Part shown: in pieces, positions 17,817-26,166 of the stretch | How the letters are laid out: the number at the start of each line of letters is the position of its first letter | Position numbering within the stretch: the first letter of the stretch is position 1 | Assembly (NCBI RefSeq): GCF_002217475.1 | Contig: NZ_MUHH01000024.1 | Coordinates: 1 to 64,000, forward strand | Length of the DNA: 64,000 nt | Direction: 5' to 3' | DNA from: Flavobacterium tructae | GTDB taxonomy: Bacteria; Bacteroidota; Bacteroidia; Flavobacteriales; Flavobacteriaceae | Made by a program: the position numbers and the translations under genes | Notes under the pieces: generated by a model | Database searches by the model: none | The model's input: only the letters and a program-made list of their open reading frames with translations | Told to the model about the DNA's origin: nothing

Positions 17817-18290
17817 ATGAATATCAAACTTATCGCCATTGGCAAAACAGACAACAAATCGCTTCAAACTTTGATTGACGATTATACAAAACGTTTGTCG
17901 TTCTATATCAAATTTGATCTGGAGATTATTCCGGATATCAAAAATGTTAAGAATTTATCCGAAAGTCAGCAAAAAGAAAAGGAAGGTGAATTGATACTGT
18001 CGAAACTCTCACCAACGGATCAGCTGATTCTATTGGACGAAAACGGCAAAAACTTCTCCAGTGTTGGTTTTTCTGAAGAGTTACAAAAGAAAATGAATTC
18101 GGGAATCAAAACTCTGGTCTTCGTAATTGGTGGACCTTATGGATTTTCAGATACGGTATACAGTAAGGCACAAGGCAAAATCTCACTTTCGCTAATGACA
18201 TTTTCCCACCAGATGGTACGTTTGTTTTTTATTGAACAATTGTATAGAGGATTTACTATTTTAAGGAACGAACCTTATCACCATCAATAA
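17817..18290 (+). CDS. rlmH: 23S rRNA (pseudouridine-1915 N3) methyltransferase RlmH
   Basis: A 157-residue SPOUT-class methyltransferase of normal length. The knot region carries FVIGGPYGFSDTVYSKAQGK (about 101-120) and the C-terminal SLMTFSHQMVRLFFIEQLYR ends in NEPYHHQ, the diagnostic RlmH tail. It methylates pseudouridine 1915 in helix 69 of 23S rRNA on the 70S ribosome. Confidence 0.98.
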   Translation: MNIKLIAIGKTDNKSLQTLIDDYTKRLSFYIKFDLEIIPDIKNVKNLSESQQKEKEGELILSKLSPTDQLILLDENGKNFSSVGFSEELQKKMNSGIKTLVFVIGGPYGFSDTVYSKAQGKISLSLMTFSHQMVRLFFIEQLYRGFTILRNEPYHHQ

Positions 18291-18294
18291 TTAT

Positions 18295-18328
18295 CAATTG
18301 TTAATTATTAATTGTTAATTGTTAATTG
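18295..18328. repeat. Tandem TTAATTG repeat
   Basis: Four to five degenerate TTAATTGT/TTAATTA units lie just after the rlmH stop. They are followed by the palindrome at 18354-18383. Confidence 0.6.
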
Positions 18329-18353
18329 CTCTTCTTAGCTAATACAACTTATT

Positions 18354-18383
18354 GCTTACAGCTTAAAGCTTAAAGCTGTAAGC
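18354..18383. repeat. 30-bp palindrome between rlmH and a lipoprotein gene
   Basis: GCTTACAGCTT and AAGCTGTAAGC form an 11-bp perfect stem with an 8-nt loop between the convergent rlmH and lipoprotein genes. No long T-run follows on either strand, so it is a weak terminator candidate at best. Confidence 0.55.
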
Positions 18384-18389
18384 CTAAAG

Positions 18390-19037
18390 CTAAAACACAA
18401 ACTCTTCTTCCTGGTTTATAAAAACAAAAGGGATCTTTTTATCGGCTATGGTTTTTACCAATATTTTACATTGAATATACGTTCCAAAAGTCATGTTTTT
18501 ATCGTACGAAAACTTAATCTCAGCCTTTGGATTTATGATTAAACTGTCTAAAAACTTTGGCAAATCATTTTTAGGGAAATCATATGTTTTTCTTCCGCTG
18601 TATCGTATCATTCCATTCTTTTTAAAATACAACTGGCTTCTGTTATTGGCGATCTCCATTTTATAATACACCTTGGTGAAAGGCAGGAAAGCTAAATTCT
18701 TTCCGATCGAATCAGCGTAGGAATAATAATTTTCAGCATTTTCGTTTTTATGGGCACTGTCAGCTCGCTTTTTCTCTTGTAATTTCATTACTTCCGGAAT
18801 AACCAATTTTAAAGGCAGACGCTTGTCAATATTAAAAATCCAATTGGTTGAAATAATGCTGCTTTTTCGGTTCACATCGGCGATGGTATCTTTTCCTTCG
18901 GTTTTAAAGAAGATATAAATTGGTGAAAGATCTTCCACATCTTTTACGATTGTAACGTTCGATTTTGGAAGTAAAACGTCCTCTTTTTTTCCACAAGAGA
19001 ATAAAAGACAGATTATAAATAGAGAGAAGTATTTCAT
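18390..19037 (-). CDS. Hypothetical lipoprotein
   Basis: A 215-residue lipoprotein with signal peptide and lipobox LLFSC (C15). The mature part begins GKKEDVLLPKSNVTIVKDVEDLSPIYIFF and continues as a mixed alpha/beta domain with GMIRYSGRKTYDFPKNDLPKFLDSL. I do not recognise the family. It is divergent from nothing nearby and lies 37 bp downstream of folP on the same strand, so the two may be co-transcribed. Confidence 0.85.
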   Translation of the reverse strand: MKYFSLFIICLLFSCGKKEDVLLPKSNVTIVKDVEDLSPIYIFFKTEGKDTIADVNRKSSIISTNWIFNIDKRLPLKLVIPEVMKLQEKKRADSAHKNENAENYYSYADSIGKNLAFLPFTKVYYKMEIANNRSQLYFKKNGMIRYSGRKTYDFPKNDLPKFLDSLIINPKAEIKFSYDKNMTFGTYIQCKILVKTIADKKIPFVFINQEEEFVF

Positions 19038-19074
19038 AATTTTTTTTTTAATATATAGAATTCACACAAAGTTG

Positions 19075-19935
19075 TCATTCCGAGGAACGAGGAATAACAA
19101 ATCTATCGTTTTGAATATTCAGTTTATTAAACAAAGTAACACATTCCACCGCTTCCTTCACATCATGAACACGAAGAATTTTTGCACCTTTTGTTAATGC
19201 AATAGTATTTAAAAACGTTGTTCCGTTTAAAGCCTCCTGTGGCGTTATATCAAGCGTTTTATAAATCATTGATTTTCTTGAAATCCCGGCTAAAACCGGT
19301 AATTCTAATACATTAAAAAGCTCCATTTTTTGCATTACTTCATAATTCTGATCGGTCGTTTTAGCAAAACCGAAACCCGGATCTAAAATCAAATCATTGA
19401 TCCCTAAAGCTCTTGCACGTTTCACTTTCTCAGAAAAATAAAACAACATCTCTTTTACAATATCATCGTATTGCGTGAGACTCTGCATCGTTTGCGGATT
19501 GCCTCGCATGTGCATCATGATGTATGGCACATTGTATTTGGCAATCACCTCAAACATTTTATCGTCAAGTTCACCTGCCGCAATGTCGTTTATAATGGCT
19601 GCACCGCTTTCGATACTTGCTTTGGCAACTTCGGCTCTAAAGGTATCAATTGACAATAAAGCTTTTGGAAAATGTTTTAAAAGCAACTCTATTACAGGAA
19701 CAATTCGTTCAATTTCCTCTTGTTCTGATACAAATTCTGCACTCGGCTTACTGGAATAAGCTCCAATATCAATAAATGCAGCGCCTTCAGAAAGCATTTT
19801 GCCAACCTGATCAATTATTTCATCCTCATTTTTATATTTTCCGCCGTCAAAAAAAGAATTAGGTGTCACATTTAAAATCCCCATTACTTTAGGAATCGAT
19901 AAATCTATAAGCTGGCCTTTGCAATTAATTGTCAT
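19075..19935 (-). CDS. folP: Dihydropteroate synthase
   Basis: A 286-residue DHPS, joining p-aminobenzoate and the dihydropterin pyrophosphate in folate synthesis. Signatures: MGILNVTPNSFFDGGKY (pterin loop), IDIGAYSSKPSAEFVS, LLSIDTFRAEVA, IINDIAAG, PYIMMHMRGNPQTMQ, LILDPGFGFAKTTDQNYEVM and LAGISRKSMIY. The ATG at 19935 (MTINCKGQ) gives a standard N-terminus; an 11-residue upstream extension would run into the intergenic repeat. It is the sulfonamide target. A divergent DUF1599 gene lies on the other side of the repeat. Confidence 0.97.
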   Translation of the reverse strand: MTINCKGQLIDLSIPKVMGILNVTPNSFFDGGKYKNEDEIIDQVGKMLSEGAAFIDIGAYSSKPSAEFVSEQEEIERIVPVIELLLKHFPKALLSIDTFRAEVAKASIESGAAIINDIAAGELDDKMFEVIAKYNVPYIMMHMRGNPQTMQSLTQYDDIVKEMLFYFSEKVKRARALGINDLILDPGFGFAKTTDQNYEVMQKMELFNVLELPVLAGISRKSMIYKTLDITPQEALNGTTFLNTIALTKGAKILRVHDVKEAVECVTLFNKLNIQNDRFVIPRSSE

Positions 19936-19953
19936 GGTTTGTTTTGTTATTTT

Positions 19954-20199
19954 TGTTTCAGGTTTCACGTTTTCTTTGTTTCAAGTTTCAGGTTTCAAGT
20001 TCCGGAACTTACACAATCTATATCAACTTGAAACCTGAAACTTTTTTAAACTCTTCCCAGGTTTCAAGTTAAGAAAACTACACGATCTGCGTCAACCTGA
20101 AACTTGAAACCTGAAACTTTATATTTTATAGTTTAAAAATCGGGCATTAACACTTTGTTTAGAAAAAACTTGAAACAAAGAAAACCTGAAACTTGAAAC
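19954..20199. repeat. Long imperfect inverted repeat (TTTCAAG family)
   Basis: The 318-bp folP-DUF1599 gap is largely a nested inverted repeat built from GTTTCAGG/GTTTCAAG and AACTTGAAAC/CCTGAAAC words. The outer arms, about 34 bp at 19954-19987 and 20166-20199, pair with few mismatches. Inner copies at 19990-20001, 20031-20042, 20059-20070 and 20095-20117 also alternate in orientation. It would fold into a large hairpin. No gene is seen. Confidence 0.75.
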
Positions 20200-20223
20200 T
20201 CTTTAATATTATCCCTATTTTTG
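20193..20223 (+). promoter_or_regulatory. Promoter of the DUF1599 gene
   Basis: TTG (20193-20195), 20 bp, then TATTTTTG (20216-20223) fits the Bacteroidota consensus. It lies 30 bp before the ATG at 20254. The TTG lies inside the outer arm of the inverted repeat. Confidence 0.6.
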
Positions 20224-20253
20224 AAGAAATTTTTAGCAAATATACAGCAATAA

Positions 20254-20796
20254 ATGAAGAATACTTCCCTTGAATTTGATAATGTAATTACGGTTTGCCG
20301 TACTTTGTTTATTAATAAAATGAAAGATTACGGCAGTGCATGGCGTATATTAAGATTGCCATCCTTAACCGATCAGATTTTTATAAAAGCACAAAGAATC
20401 AGAAGTCTGCAGGAAAATGAAGTCCGTAAAATAGACGAAGATGAAAAAGGCGAATTCATTGGAATCATCAATTATTCGATCATGGCACTGATTCAGTTAG
20501 AACTTGGAGTTGTCGATCAGCCTGATTTAGATGTTGAAAAAGCAACTGAACTGTACGATGCTCAAGTAAAACGAACCAAAGACTTAATGGAAGCCAAAAA
20601 TCATGATTATGGCGAAGCCTGGCGTGACATGCGTGTAAGTTCTCTGACAGATCTGATTCTGCAAAAAATACTTCGCGTAAAACAAATTGAAGACAATAAA
20701 GGAAAAACTATAGTATCTGAAGGCATAGATGCCAATTATCAGGATATGATTAATTATTCTGTTTTTGCTTTAATCCTAAACCCTATCACTAAATAA
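20254..20796 (+). CDS. DUF1599 domain protein (internal duplication)
   Basis: A 180-residue protein made of two related halves. Residues about 1-85 contain MKDYGSAWRILRLPSLTDQI and GIINYSIMALIQLELG. Residues about 100-178 contain NHDYGEAWRDMRVSSLTDLI and DMINYSVFALIL. The repeat YG-AWR-hR--SLTD-I is striking. The family is conserved in Bacteroidota beside folP and DoxX genes, and its fold is thought to resemble nucleotide-modifying or MazG-like helical proteins, but no activity is established. It heads the plus-strand row leading to tpiA. Confidence 0.93.
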   Translation: MKNTSLEFDNVITVCRTLFINKMKDYGSAWRILRLPSLTDQIFIKAQRIRSLQENEVRKIDEDEKGEFIGIINYSIMALIQLELGVVDQPDLDVEKATELYDAQVKRTKDLMEAKNHDYGEAWRDMRVSSLTDLILQKILRVKQIEDNKGKTIVSEGIDANYQDMINYSVFALILNPITK

Positions 20797-20886
20797 AAAT
20801 CTAATTTTAAAAATCCCGAATCCAAATTTTTTTTGAAAAGTTGGAATTTGGAATTTTAGTTTTGGAATTTTAAAATCATTATTTTT

Positions 20887-21987
20887 ATGAAAAACATCAT
20901 TACCCAATTTTCCAGATTATTTGTCGGAGTACTTTTTATTATTTCCGGACTGATTAAACTAAACGATCCGGTTGGTTTCTCCTATAAATTAGCCGAGTAT
21001 TTTAGTGAGCCGGTTTTTAACATGCCGTTTCTGGAGCCATTGGCTTTAGGATTAGCCATCTTTTTAGTAATTCTGGAAGTAGTTCTGGGTGTAATGTTAT
21101 TGGTAGGATATAAATCAAAACTTACGATTTGGGCTTTGTTGCTGCTAATCGTTTTCTTCACTTTCCTTACCTTCTACTCTGCTTATTTTGATGTGGTTAA
21201 AGACTGTGGATGTTTCGGAGACGCGCTTCACTTAACGCCTTGGCAATCTTTCACAAAAGATATTGTTCTACTTTTCTTTATTCTGATACTGTTCATCAAT
21301 AAAAAATTGGTAAAACCATTATTTTCAAAATTTGTGACCAATATTCTAACTTTGATAAGCATTATTTTATGTGTTATTATGGCTGTTTGGGTACTCAACC
21401 ATAATCCGATCAAAGATTTCCGTCCGTATAAAGTAGGAAGTAATATCGAGAAGGGAATGGAAATTCCGGAAGGTGCCCCAAAATCTGTGGTTGAAATGAT
21501 TTTCATCTACAAAGTAAACGGTGTTGATAAAGAGTTTACAGAAAAAGACCTGATGAATATTCCGGAAGGTGCTACGTTTGTAGACCGTAAAGACAAAGTA
21601 ATTACAGAAGGTTATGTACCGCCAATTCACGATTTTACGATGACTAAAGATGATTCTGATTACAAAGACGAATTATTGAAAGAGCCTAAATTATTGGTTT
21701 TTGTAACCTATGATTTAACATTGTCTAATCCTGAGGGAATGAAAAAATTAGAAACACTGAACAAAGAGGCGAAAACCAAAGGTTATAAAGTAATTGCAAT
21801 GACCGCTTCAGGTCCTTATGAAATTACAAAAGCTAAAAAACAATACGGCTTAGATGTTGACTTCTATTTCTGTGATGCCACTACGCTAAAAACAATCGAA
21901 AGAGCTAATCCAAGTATTGTAGTACTGCAAAATGGAACTGTGGTTCAAAAAGTACATTACAACGACATCAGCGATTTAAAATTATAA
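20887..21987 (+). CDS. DoxX-family membrane protein with thioredoxin-like C-terminal domain
   Basis: A 366-residue protein. Residues 1-170 hold about five membrane helices of DoxX type (FVGVLFIISGLIKLNDPVGF near the start, with CGCFGDAL at about 109-116 after helix three). Residues about 180-366 are extracytoplasmic and end in a thioredoxin-like region (KLLVFVTYDLTLSNPEGM, KGYKVIAMTASG, NPSIVVLQNGTVVQ) lacking a CxxC. This architecture is the Bacteroidota 'BT_3928 family', of unknown function but always close to folP and tpiA. A strong terminator follows. Confidence 0.92.
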   Translation: MKNIITQFSRLFVGVLFIISGLIKLNDPVGFSYKLAEYFSEPVFNMPFLEPLALGLAIFLVILEVVLGVMLLVGYKSKLTIWALLLLIVFFTFLTFYSAYFDVVKDCGCFGDALHLTPWQSFTKDIVLLFFILILFINKKLVKPLFSKFVTNILTLISIILCVIMAVWVLNHNPIKDFRPYKVGSNIEKGMEIPEGAPKSVVEMIFIYKVNGVDKEFTEKDLMNIPEGATFVDRKDKVITEGYVPPIHDFTMTKDDSDYKDELLKEPKLLVFVTYDLTLSNPEGMKKLETLNKEAKTKGYKVIAMTASGPYEITKAKKQYGLDVDFYFCDATTLKTIERANPSIVVLQNGTVVQKVHYNDISDLKL

Positions 21988-22021
21988 AATAGTATTCAAC
22001 CCGAAAGGTTACAAGATTTTA

Positions 22022-22067
22022 ACAAAGTCCGCAACGTTATAAAAACGTTGCGGACTTTGTTTTTTTA
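22022..22067 (+). terminator. Terminator of the DoxX-family gene
   Basis: A 17-bp perfect stem, ACAAAGTCCGCAACGTT (22022-22038) and its complement (22044-22060), with a 5-nt loop is followed by seven T residues. One of the strongest hairpins in the window. Confidence 0.93.
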
Positions 22068-22358
22068 CTCCTCTTAGATATCTTCATTAAAATGATATAA
22101 GATTCCATTTTAATACGTTTTAAATACGTATTTCAAGAAGCTCTTTTTTAAGTCAATCTGACGTTTTTTTCCCGCCAAAAACTTATCGTTCCCCAAAAAA
22201 CATTTCTCTTTTTTGCTTTTTCGCAGATTTACTTTTAAAAATTCATTCCAATTTGAAGTTTATTCTCTCAACTATTACGATTTCACTCCTCTTTTTTTAA
22301 CCGAAATTAGCTGATTTGTGATAAAATAAACGAGTCTTCAATTTTTGTTAATGTCCGA
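22068..22358. other. AT-rich intergenic region without recognised gene
   Basis: Between the DoxX terminator and the promoter of the next gene are about 290 bp of T-rich sequence. I see one 9-bp inverted repeat, ATTAAAATG / CATTTTAAT (22086-22094, 22106-22114), and no coding potential. Confidence 0.5.
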
Positions 22359-22387
22359 TTGGCTTTCCATTTGTTTGTTTAACTTTG
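22359..22387 (+). promoter_or_regulatory. Promoter of the thioredoxin-like lipoprotein gene
   Basis: TTG (22359-22361), 18 bp, then TAACTTTG (22380-22387) is a near-ideal Bacteroidota promoter, 19 bp before the ATG at 22407. Confidence 0.72.
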
Positions 22388-22406
22388 TTCAAAATCATTT
22401 ACCACT

Positions 22407-22901
22407 ATGAAACAAATAACGCTAATCTTTATTGCATTTATCACTTTTTCATGCTCACAAGCTCAGAAAACCAGTTTTTCAAAACAAGCTTTGTCTGAAA
22501 AATTATTAGCAGCTGATGATAGTCAGGTTGCTTTCAAAAACATTTTAAAAAAATACAAAGGCAAAACTTTGTTAATCGAAGTTTGGGCTTCCTGGTGTGG
22601 CGACTGTGTAAAAGCAATGCCTCAGCTTAAAGAATTACAAGCAAATAACCCTACTGTTTCGTACTTGTTTCTTTCTGCGGACAAAACTGCGGACAAATGG
22701 AAAGCCGGAATTGAAAAACACGAATTAAAAGGCGATCATTTCATGATGAACGACGGTATGAAAGGTGTTTTTGGAAAAGCAATTGACTTAGACTGGATTC
22801 CGAGATACATCATTGTAGACAAAACCGGGAAAATTGTACTCTATCGTGCCATTGAAAAAGATTTTGACAAAATCAATGAAACCTTAAAAGGTTTAAAATA
22901 A
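22407..22901 (+). CDS. TlpA-like thioredoxin-fold lipoprotein
   Basis: A 164-residue protein with a signal peptide and lipobox-like ITFSC (C16), followed by a single thioredoxin domain. The redox motif is WASWCGDCVKAMPQL (C-G-D-C, about 66-69) and the cis-proline loop is LDWIPRYIIVDKTGKIV. TlpA/ResA proteins reduce or isomerise cysteine pairs in the periplasm. It has its own promoter and is followed after 72 bp by tpiA. Confidence 0.93.
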   Translation: MKQITLIFIAFITFSCSQAQKTSFSKQALSEKLLAADDSQVAFKNILKKYKGKTLLIEVWASWCGDCVKAMPQLKELQANNPTVSYLFLSADKTADKWKAGIEKHELKGDHFMMNDGMKGVFGKAIDLDWIPRYIIVDKTGKIVLYRAIEKDFDKINETLKGLK

Positions 22902-22973
22902 AACCGCAATATGCATTGCAATTGCAATGATAAACGTGAATAAAATAAAAGCAAAAAATAAAAAACTACCACA

Positions 22974-23726
22974 ATGAGAAAAAAGATTGTTGCAGGAAAC
23001 TGGAAAATGCATAAAAACGCAGCACAAACTGAAGAATTATTAAACGAATTAATCGCTAAAATACCTGCACAAACTACTGCACAAGTAATTGTAGCACCAA
23101 CTTTTGTAAACTTGCAGGCAGCTGCTGCAAAATTAAAAAACACCACTATCGGTGTTGCAGCGCAAAACGTTCATCAGGCTGAAGGCGGTGCTTTTACAGG
23201 AGAAATTTCTGCTGACATGTTAACCAGTGTGGGTGTAAATACCGTAATTCTGGGTCACTCTGAGCGTAGAGCTATTTTTCACGAAACAGATGCCTTAATT
23301 GCAAATAAAGTGGACACTGCTCTAAAACATGACATGACTGTAATTTTCTGTTTTGGAGAGGAATTAAAAGACCGTCAGTCTGACAATCACTTTAATATTG
23401 TTGAAAACCAATTGCGTGACGGATTATTCCAGATCGCAAAAGAATCATGGTCTAAGATTGTTTTGGCTTACGAGCCGGTTTGGGCAATCGGAACAGGAGA
23501 AACGGCTTCACCGGAGCAAGCACAGGAAATGCACGAATTTATCAGAGAGGTGGTTCGTAAAGCATTTGGAGCCGATATCGCTGATGAAGTTTCTATTCTT
23601 TACGGTGGTTCTGTTAAACCTGAAAATGCTAAAGAAATCTTCTCTAAACCAGACGTAGATGGTGGTCTAATTGGTGGTGCAGCTCTAAAATCGGATGACT
23701 TTTTAGCAATTGTTACTGCTATCTAG
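22974..23726 (+). CDS. tpiA: Triosephosphate isomerase
   Basis: A 250-residue glycolytic enzyme of normal length. Catalytic motifs are GNWKMHK (N10, K12), the electrophilic His in ILGHSERR (about 95) and the base Glu in LAYEPVWAIGTGETASPEQA (about 167). The phosphate-binding ILYGGSVKPENA and VDGGLIGGAALK follow. It ends convergently with an unrecognised minus-strand gene at a shared hairpin terminator. Confidence 0.99.
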   Translation: MRKKIVAGNWKMHKNAAQTEELLNELIAKIPAQTTAQVIVAPTFVNLQAAAAKLKNTTIGVAAQNVHQAEGGAFTGEISADMLTSVGVNTVILGHSERRAIFHETDALIANKVDTALKHDMTVIFCFGEELKDRQSDNHFNIVENQLRDGLFQIAKESWSKIVLAYEPVWAIGTGETASPEQAQEMHEFIREVVRKAFGADIADEVSILYGGSVKPENAKEIFSKPDVDGGLIGGAALKSDDFLAIVTAI

Positions 23727-23736
23727 ATCTTTAGAT

Positions 23737-23790
23737 TATTAGAGTCTCAGAATCTTAGAAACTTAGAATCTCAGCAACTTAGAATCTCAG
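23737..23790. repeat. Short direct repeats after tpiA
   Basis: Three or four copies of a CTTAGAATCTCAG-like word lie in tandem between the tpiA stop and the terminator. Degenerate relatives occur at 52889-52920. Confidence 0.55.
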
Positions 23791-23800
23791 TACCTCATAA

Positions 23801-23833
23801 AAAAAAGCGTTCGTAAAACCCGAACGCTTTTTT
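23801..23833. terminator. Bidirectional terminator between tpiA and the 770-aa gene
   Basis: AAAAAAGCGTTCG (23801-23813) and CGAACGCTTTTTT (23821-23833) form a 13-bp perfect stem with a 7-nt loop. T-runs on both strands serve the two convergent genes. Confidence 0.92.
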
Positions 23834-23853
23834 TATGACCTGTCTGCTCCCTG

Positions 23854-26166
23854 CTACTTAAGATACGATTCTAACAAAGGACAATTGTATTTTTGAAAAG
23901 CAGTCGTTTTTCTATAAACCGAATAGAAATTAATCAGCTCCTGCCCTGCTTTAAACGGGTTCTTTTCTTCTTCCTCTGCAGAAACAATATTGGCGTAGTG
24001 GTTGTAATAATTGCACTCAAAAATCATTAAACTTGCCAGAGCTTTTTCATTTGTATTTTTAGACATTTTCAAGGCTTTCTCATAGTACATTTTGGCCATG
24101 CTTAAACTATAGTAATTACCATTTTGATACTTCTTTTCATTTTCTGAATTATCTCCATACACATAATCCACATACGATTCACCCGATGTCCAATCGTACG
24201 CAGTCATCATCCAGGAATTACCCAAATACGACACATTAAAATAAGCATGTGCCAGTTTCAGATTGCTTGCGGCTGTGTTTTGTTTTTTCAGCTGAATCAA
24301 CTGCGCAATAAAATCGGCTTTATTGAAACGATAGTCAAACTTTCGCTCTGTATCTCTTTGCAAAATTTTGGGCGTAAACGGATTCTCGTTTAAAAAATCT
24401 TTATACGCATAATTTTTCTCCCAAAAATCCTTCGGCATACTGGCAAAAGTTTGGTAAGCCAACTCCAAATTATTATCTCGGAATGCAATCGTTCCTTTCA
24501 GATCTTTATAATAATTGACATTTGGCGCTATTGTTCCTGAACAGATATACCTTTCAAAAGGCGTTTTGTCTTTTTTCTCCTGAAGTGCTATCAAACGATC
24601 TATATCTGCCTCGGTTGCATTATTTCGATCAAAATAACCGATATAACTGTAAAAATAAGGCGTATTATAAGCGGAGTATTCTCCTTCATTTTTAATATCT
24701 GATTTCGTCGCCAGTAAACCTGCTGTCACGCGATCGCCTTTTACTGCAAAATCTTTGCTGGCGATGCGATACAAACTGTATAAATTCTTAAACAAACCTA
24801 AATCGGTTTCTACCAGATTTTCAACCGAATCAAAATATTTGAAAAGCTGATTTTGAACTTCGTTGTTTTTCAAATCATCCTGCTTTAAAGAAACCAATGC
24901 TAACTGAATATTCTTTTGCATTTGTATCGAAGAACTTGCTTTTTCGGAAATCATATCCGTGTATTTCTTTCCCAGGTCAATTTCGTCTCCTATAAAACAA
25001 AGCTGTGCAATCGCTGCTGTAATATAGTCCTTTTGCTCGCCCGAAGTCTGCTCTCTGATTGAAATCAAATAATATTCTAACTCCCTTAAATACAAAATAT
25101 CTTTCCTGAAATTCTCCTCCTTTGCTTTCGCATAGTTTTCATACCAAACTGTACTGTCAAAAACAACCGAAGGCGTTCCGTCATTAGTGTATTGGGGTGT
25201 AAAAATCCAATCTTCAAGTTTGTTCACTTCCCTCCCGATCAAAAAACTCAAATACAAGCTATTCGGACTCAACTCATAAACTTCCTGAATGGTTTTCAGA
25301 CCCGGTGCCGGATTGCGTAAACCTTCAATGGACAGAATCACACTGCGCTCTTCATCGTTTTGAGCCAATGCCAAAGTCTCTGTTGTTAATTTCCAGTTGT
25401 AATGCTGCAAAACTGCTAATGATTTCTCTTCACAGGACACAAATACTTTACTCAGCAAATAATTCTGCAAAACTAAATCCTCAACACATAAAGCTTTATA
25501 GTACAAAGCCCAGGGGCCTAAGATCGTGTTTTTATCAGCTGCAAAATAAGTATCGTACAAACGAATCACTTCATTCTTATCAGAGCCATAAAAACTGTAC
25601 CTCAACAGTAAAAAGGCATAACGCTGTTTCAAAAAAGAATCTTTTGCCGTTCTGATTTTCTTTTCAAAATCGCTAACATCGGCTATTTTATGATCTTTAC
25701 TGTCATAACCAATATTTCCCCACGACTCCCATTTTACATCAGGATTACTGTTGTATTCTAGTTTTTTCGCAAACAAAATGTAATTGAGAAGCGCTTTGTT
25801 TTTTGAAAGTAGTAAGGCTTCAATGAAAGTATTCTTATCAAAAACTTTTTTCAGCGATTTCGTTTCATAAGCGGTTTCGAATTTCTCAGCATCCGTTTCG
25901 TACAAAATAACGTGCACGTCTTTTGGATCGACCTGACTGCCCAGTTTTTTCTTCCACTCCGCACAATTCAATTCCTGATCTGCCCCCGAAACAGTGTTTG
26001 TATCGTAGTAATTATCGGCCGAATAATAAAAAGGTGTCAGCTTAAAGAATCCTTCTCTTTGCGCTTTAAACAAAGCCAGTCTGCTGGTCTCAGGCGAAAC
26101 ACTCCATCCACAAGCCAAAGAGACTTGAACACTAAAAATAAAAAGTAAAGGGCTAAAAACACGCAT
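23854..26166 (-). CDS. Large exported protein of unknown function (helical repeat)
   Basis: I do not recognise this 770-residue protein. It has a signal peptide (MRVFSPLLFIFSVQVSLA) followed by CGWSVSPETSRLALFKAQ. The body is long, helix-rich and full of Tyr/Leu/Ala helix pairs (for example LKLAHAYFNVSYLGNSWMMT, LSMAKMYYEKALKMSKNTNEKALASLMIFECNY), consistent with degenerate TPR-like repeats. The ATG at 26166 is chosen because it begins the signal peptide. It overlaps the preceding lipoprotein gene by 14 bp, so the two are translationally linked and probably act together outside the cytoplasm. Confidence 0.85.
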   Translation of the reverse strand: MRVFSPLLFIFSVQVSLACGWSVSPETSRLALFKAQREGFFKLTPFYYSADNYYDTNTVSGADQELNCAEWKKKLGSQVDPKDVHVILYETDAEKFETAYETKSLKKVFDKNTFIEALLLSKNKALLNYILFAKKLEYNSNPDVKWESWGNIGYDSKDHKIADVSDFEKKIRTAKDSFLKQRYAFLLLRYSFYGSDKNEVIRLYDTYFAADKNTILGPWALYYKALCVEDLVLQNYLLSKVFVSCEEKSLAVLQHYNWKLTTETLALAQNDEERSVILSIEGLRNPAPGLKTIQEVYELSPNSLYLSFLIGREVNKLEDWIFTPQYTNDGTPSVVFDSTVWYENYAKAKEENFRKDILYLRELEYYLISIREQTSGEQKDYITAAIAQLCFIGDEIDLGKKYTDMISEKASSSIQMQKNIQLALVSLKQDDLKNNEVQNQLFKYFDSVENLVETDLGLFKNLYSLYRIASKDFAVKGDRVTAGLLATKSDIKNEGEYSAYNTPYFYSYIGYFDRNNATEADIDRLIALQEKKDKTPFERYICSGTIAPNVNYYKDLKGTIAFRDNNLELAYQTFASMPKDFWEKNYAYKDFLNENPFTPKILQRDTERKFDYRFNKADFIAQLIQLKKQNTAASNLKLAHAYFNVSYLGNSWMMTAYDWTSGESYVDYVYGDNSENEKKYQNGNYYSLSMAKMYYEKALKMSKNTNEKALASLMIFECNYYNHYANIVSAEEEEKNPFKAGQELINFYSVYRKTTAFQKYNCPLLESYLK

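Noticed and set aside
19954-20199. The repeats look superficially like a CRISPR array.
   Set aside because: The units are 7-12 bp, alternate in orientation, and have no uniform spacers; no cas genes are present.
22068-22358. A small RNA or riboswitch in the T-rich gap before the thioredoxin-like gene.
   Set aside because: The promoter at 22359 lies downstream, so the gap is not part of that gene's leader, and only a 9-bp inverted repeat is visible.
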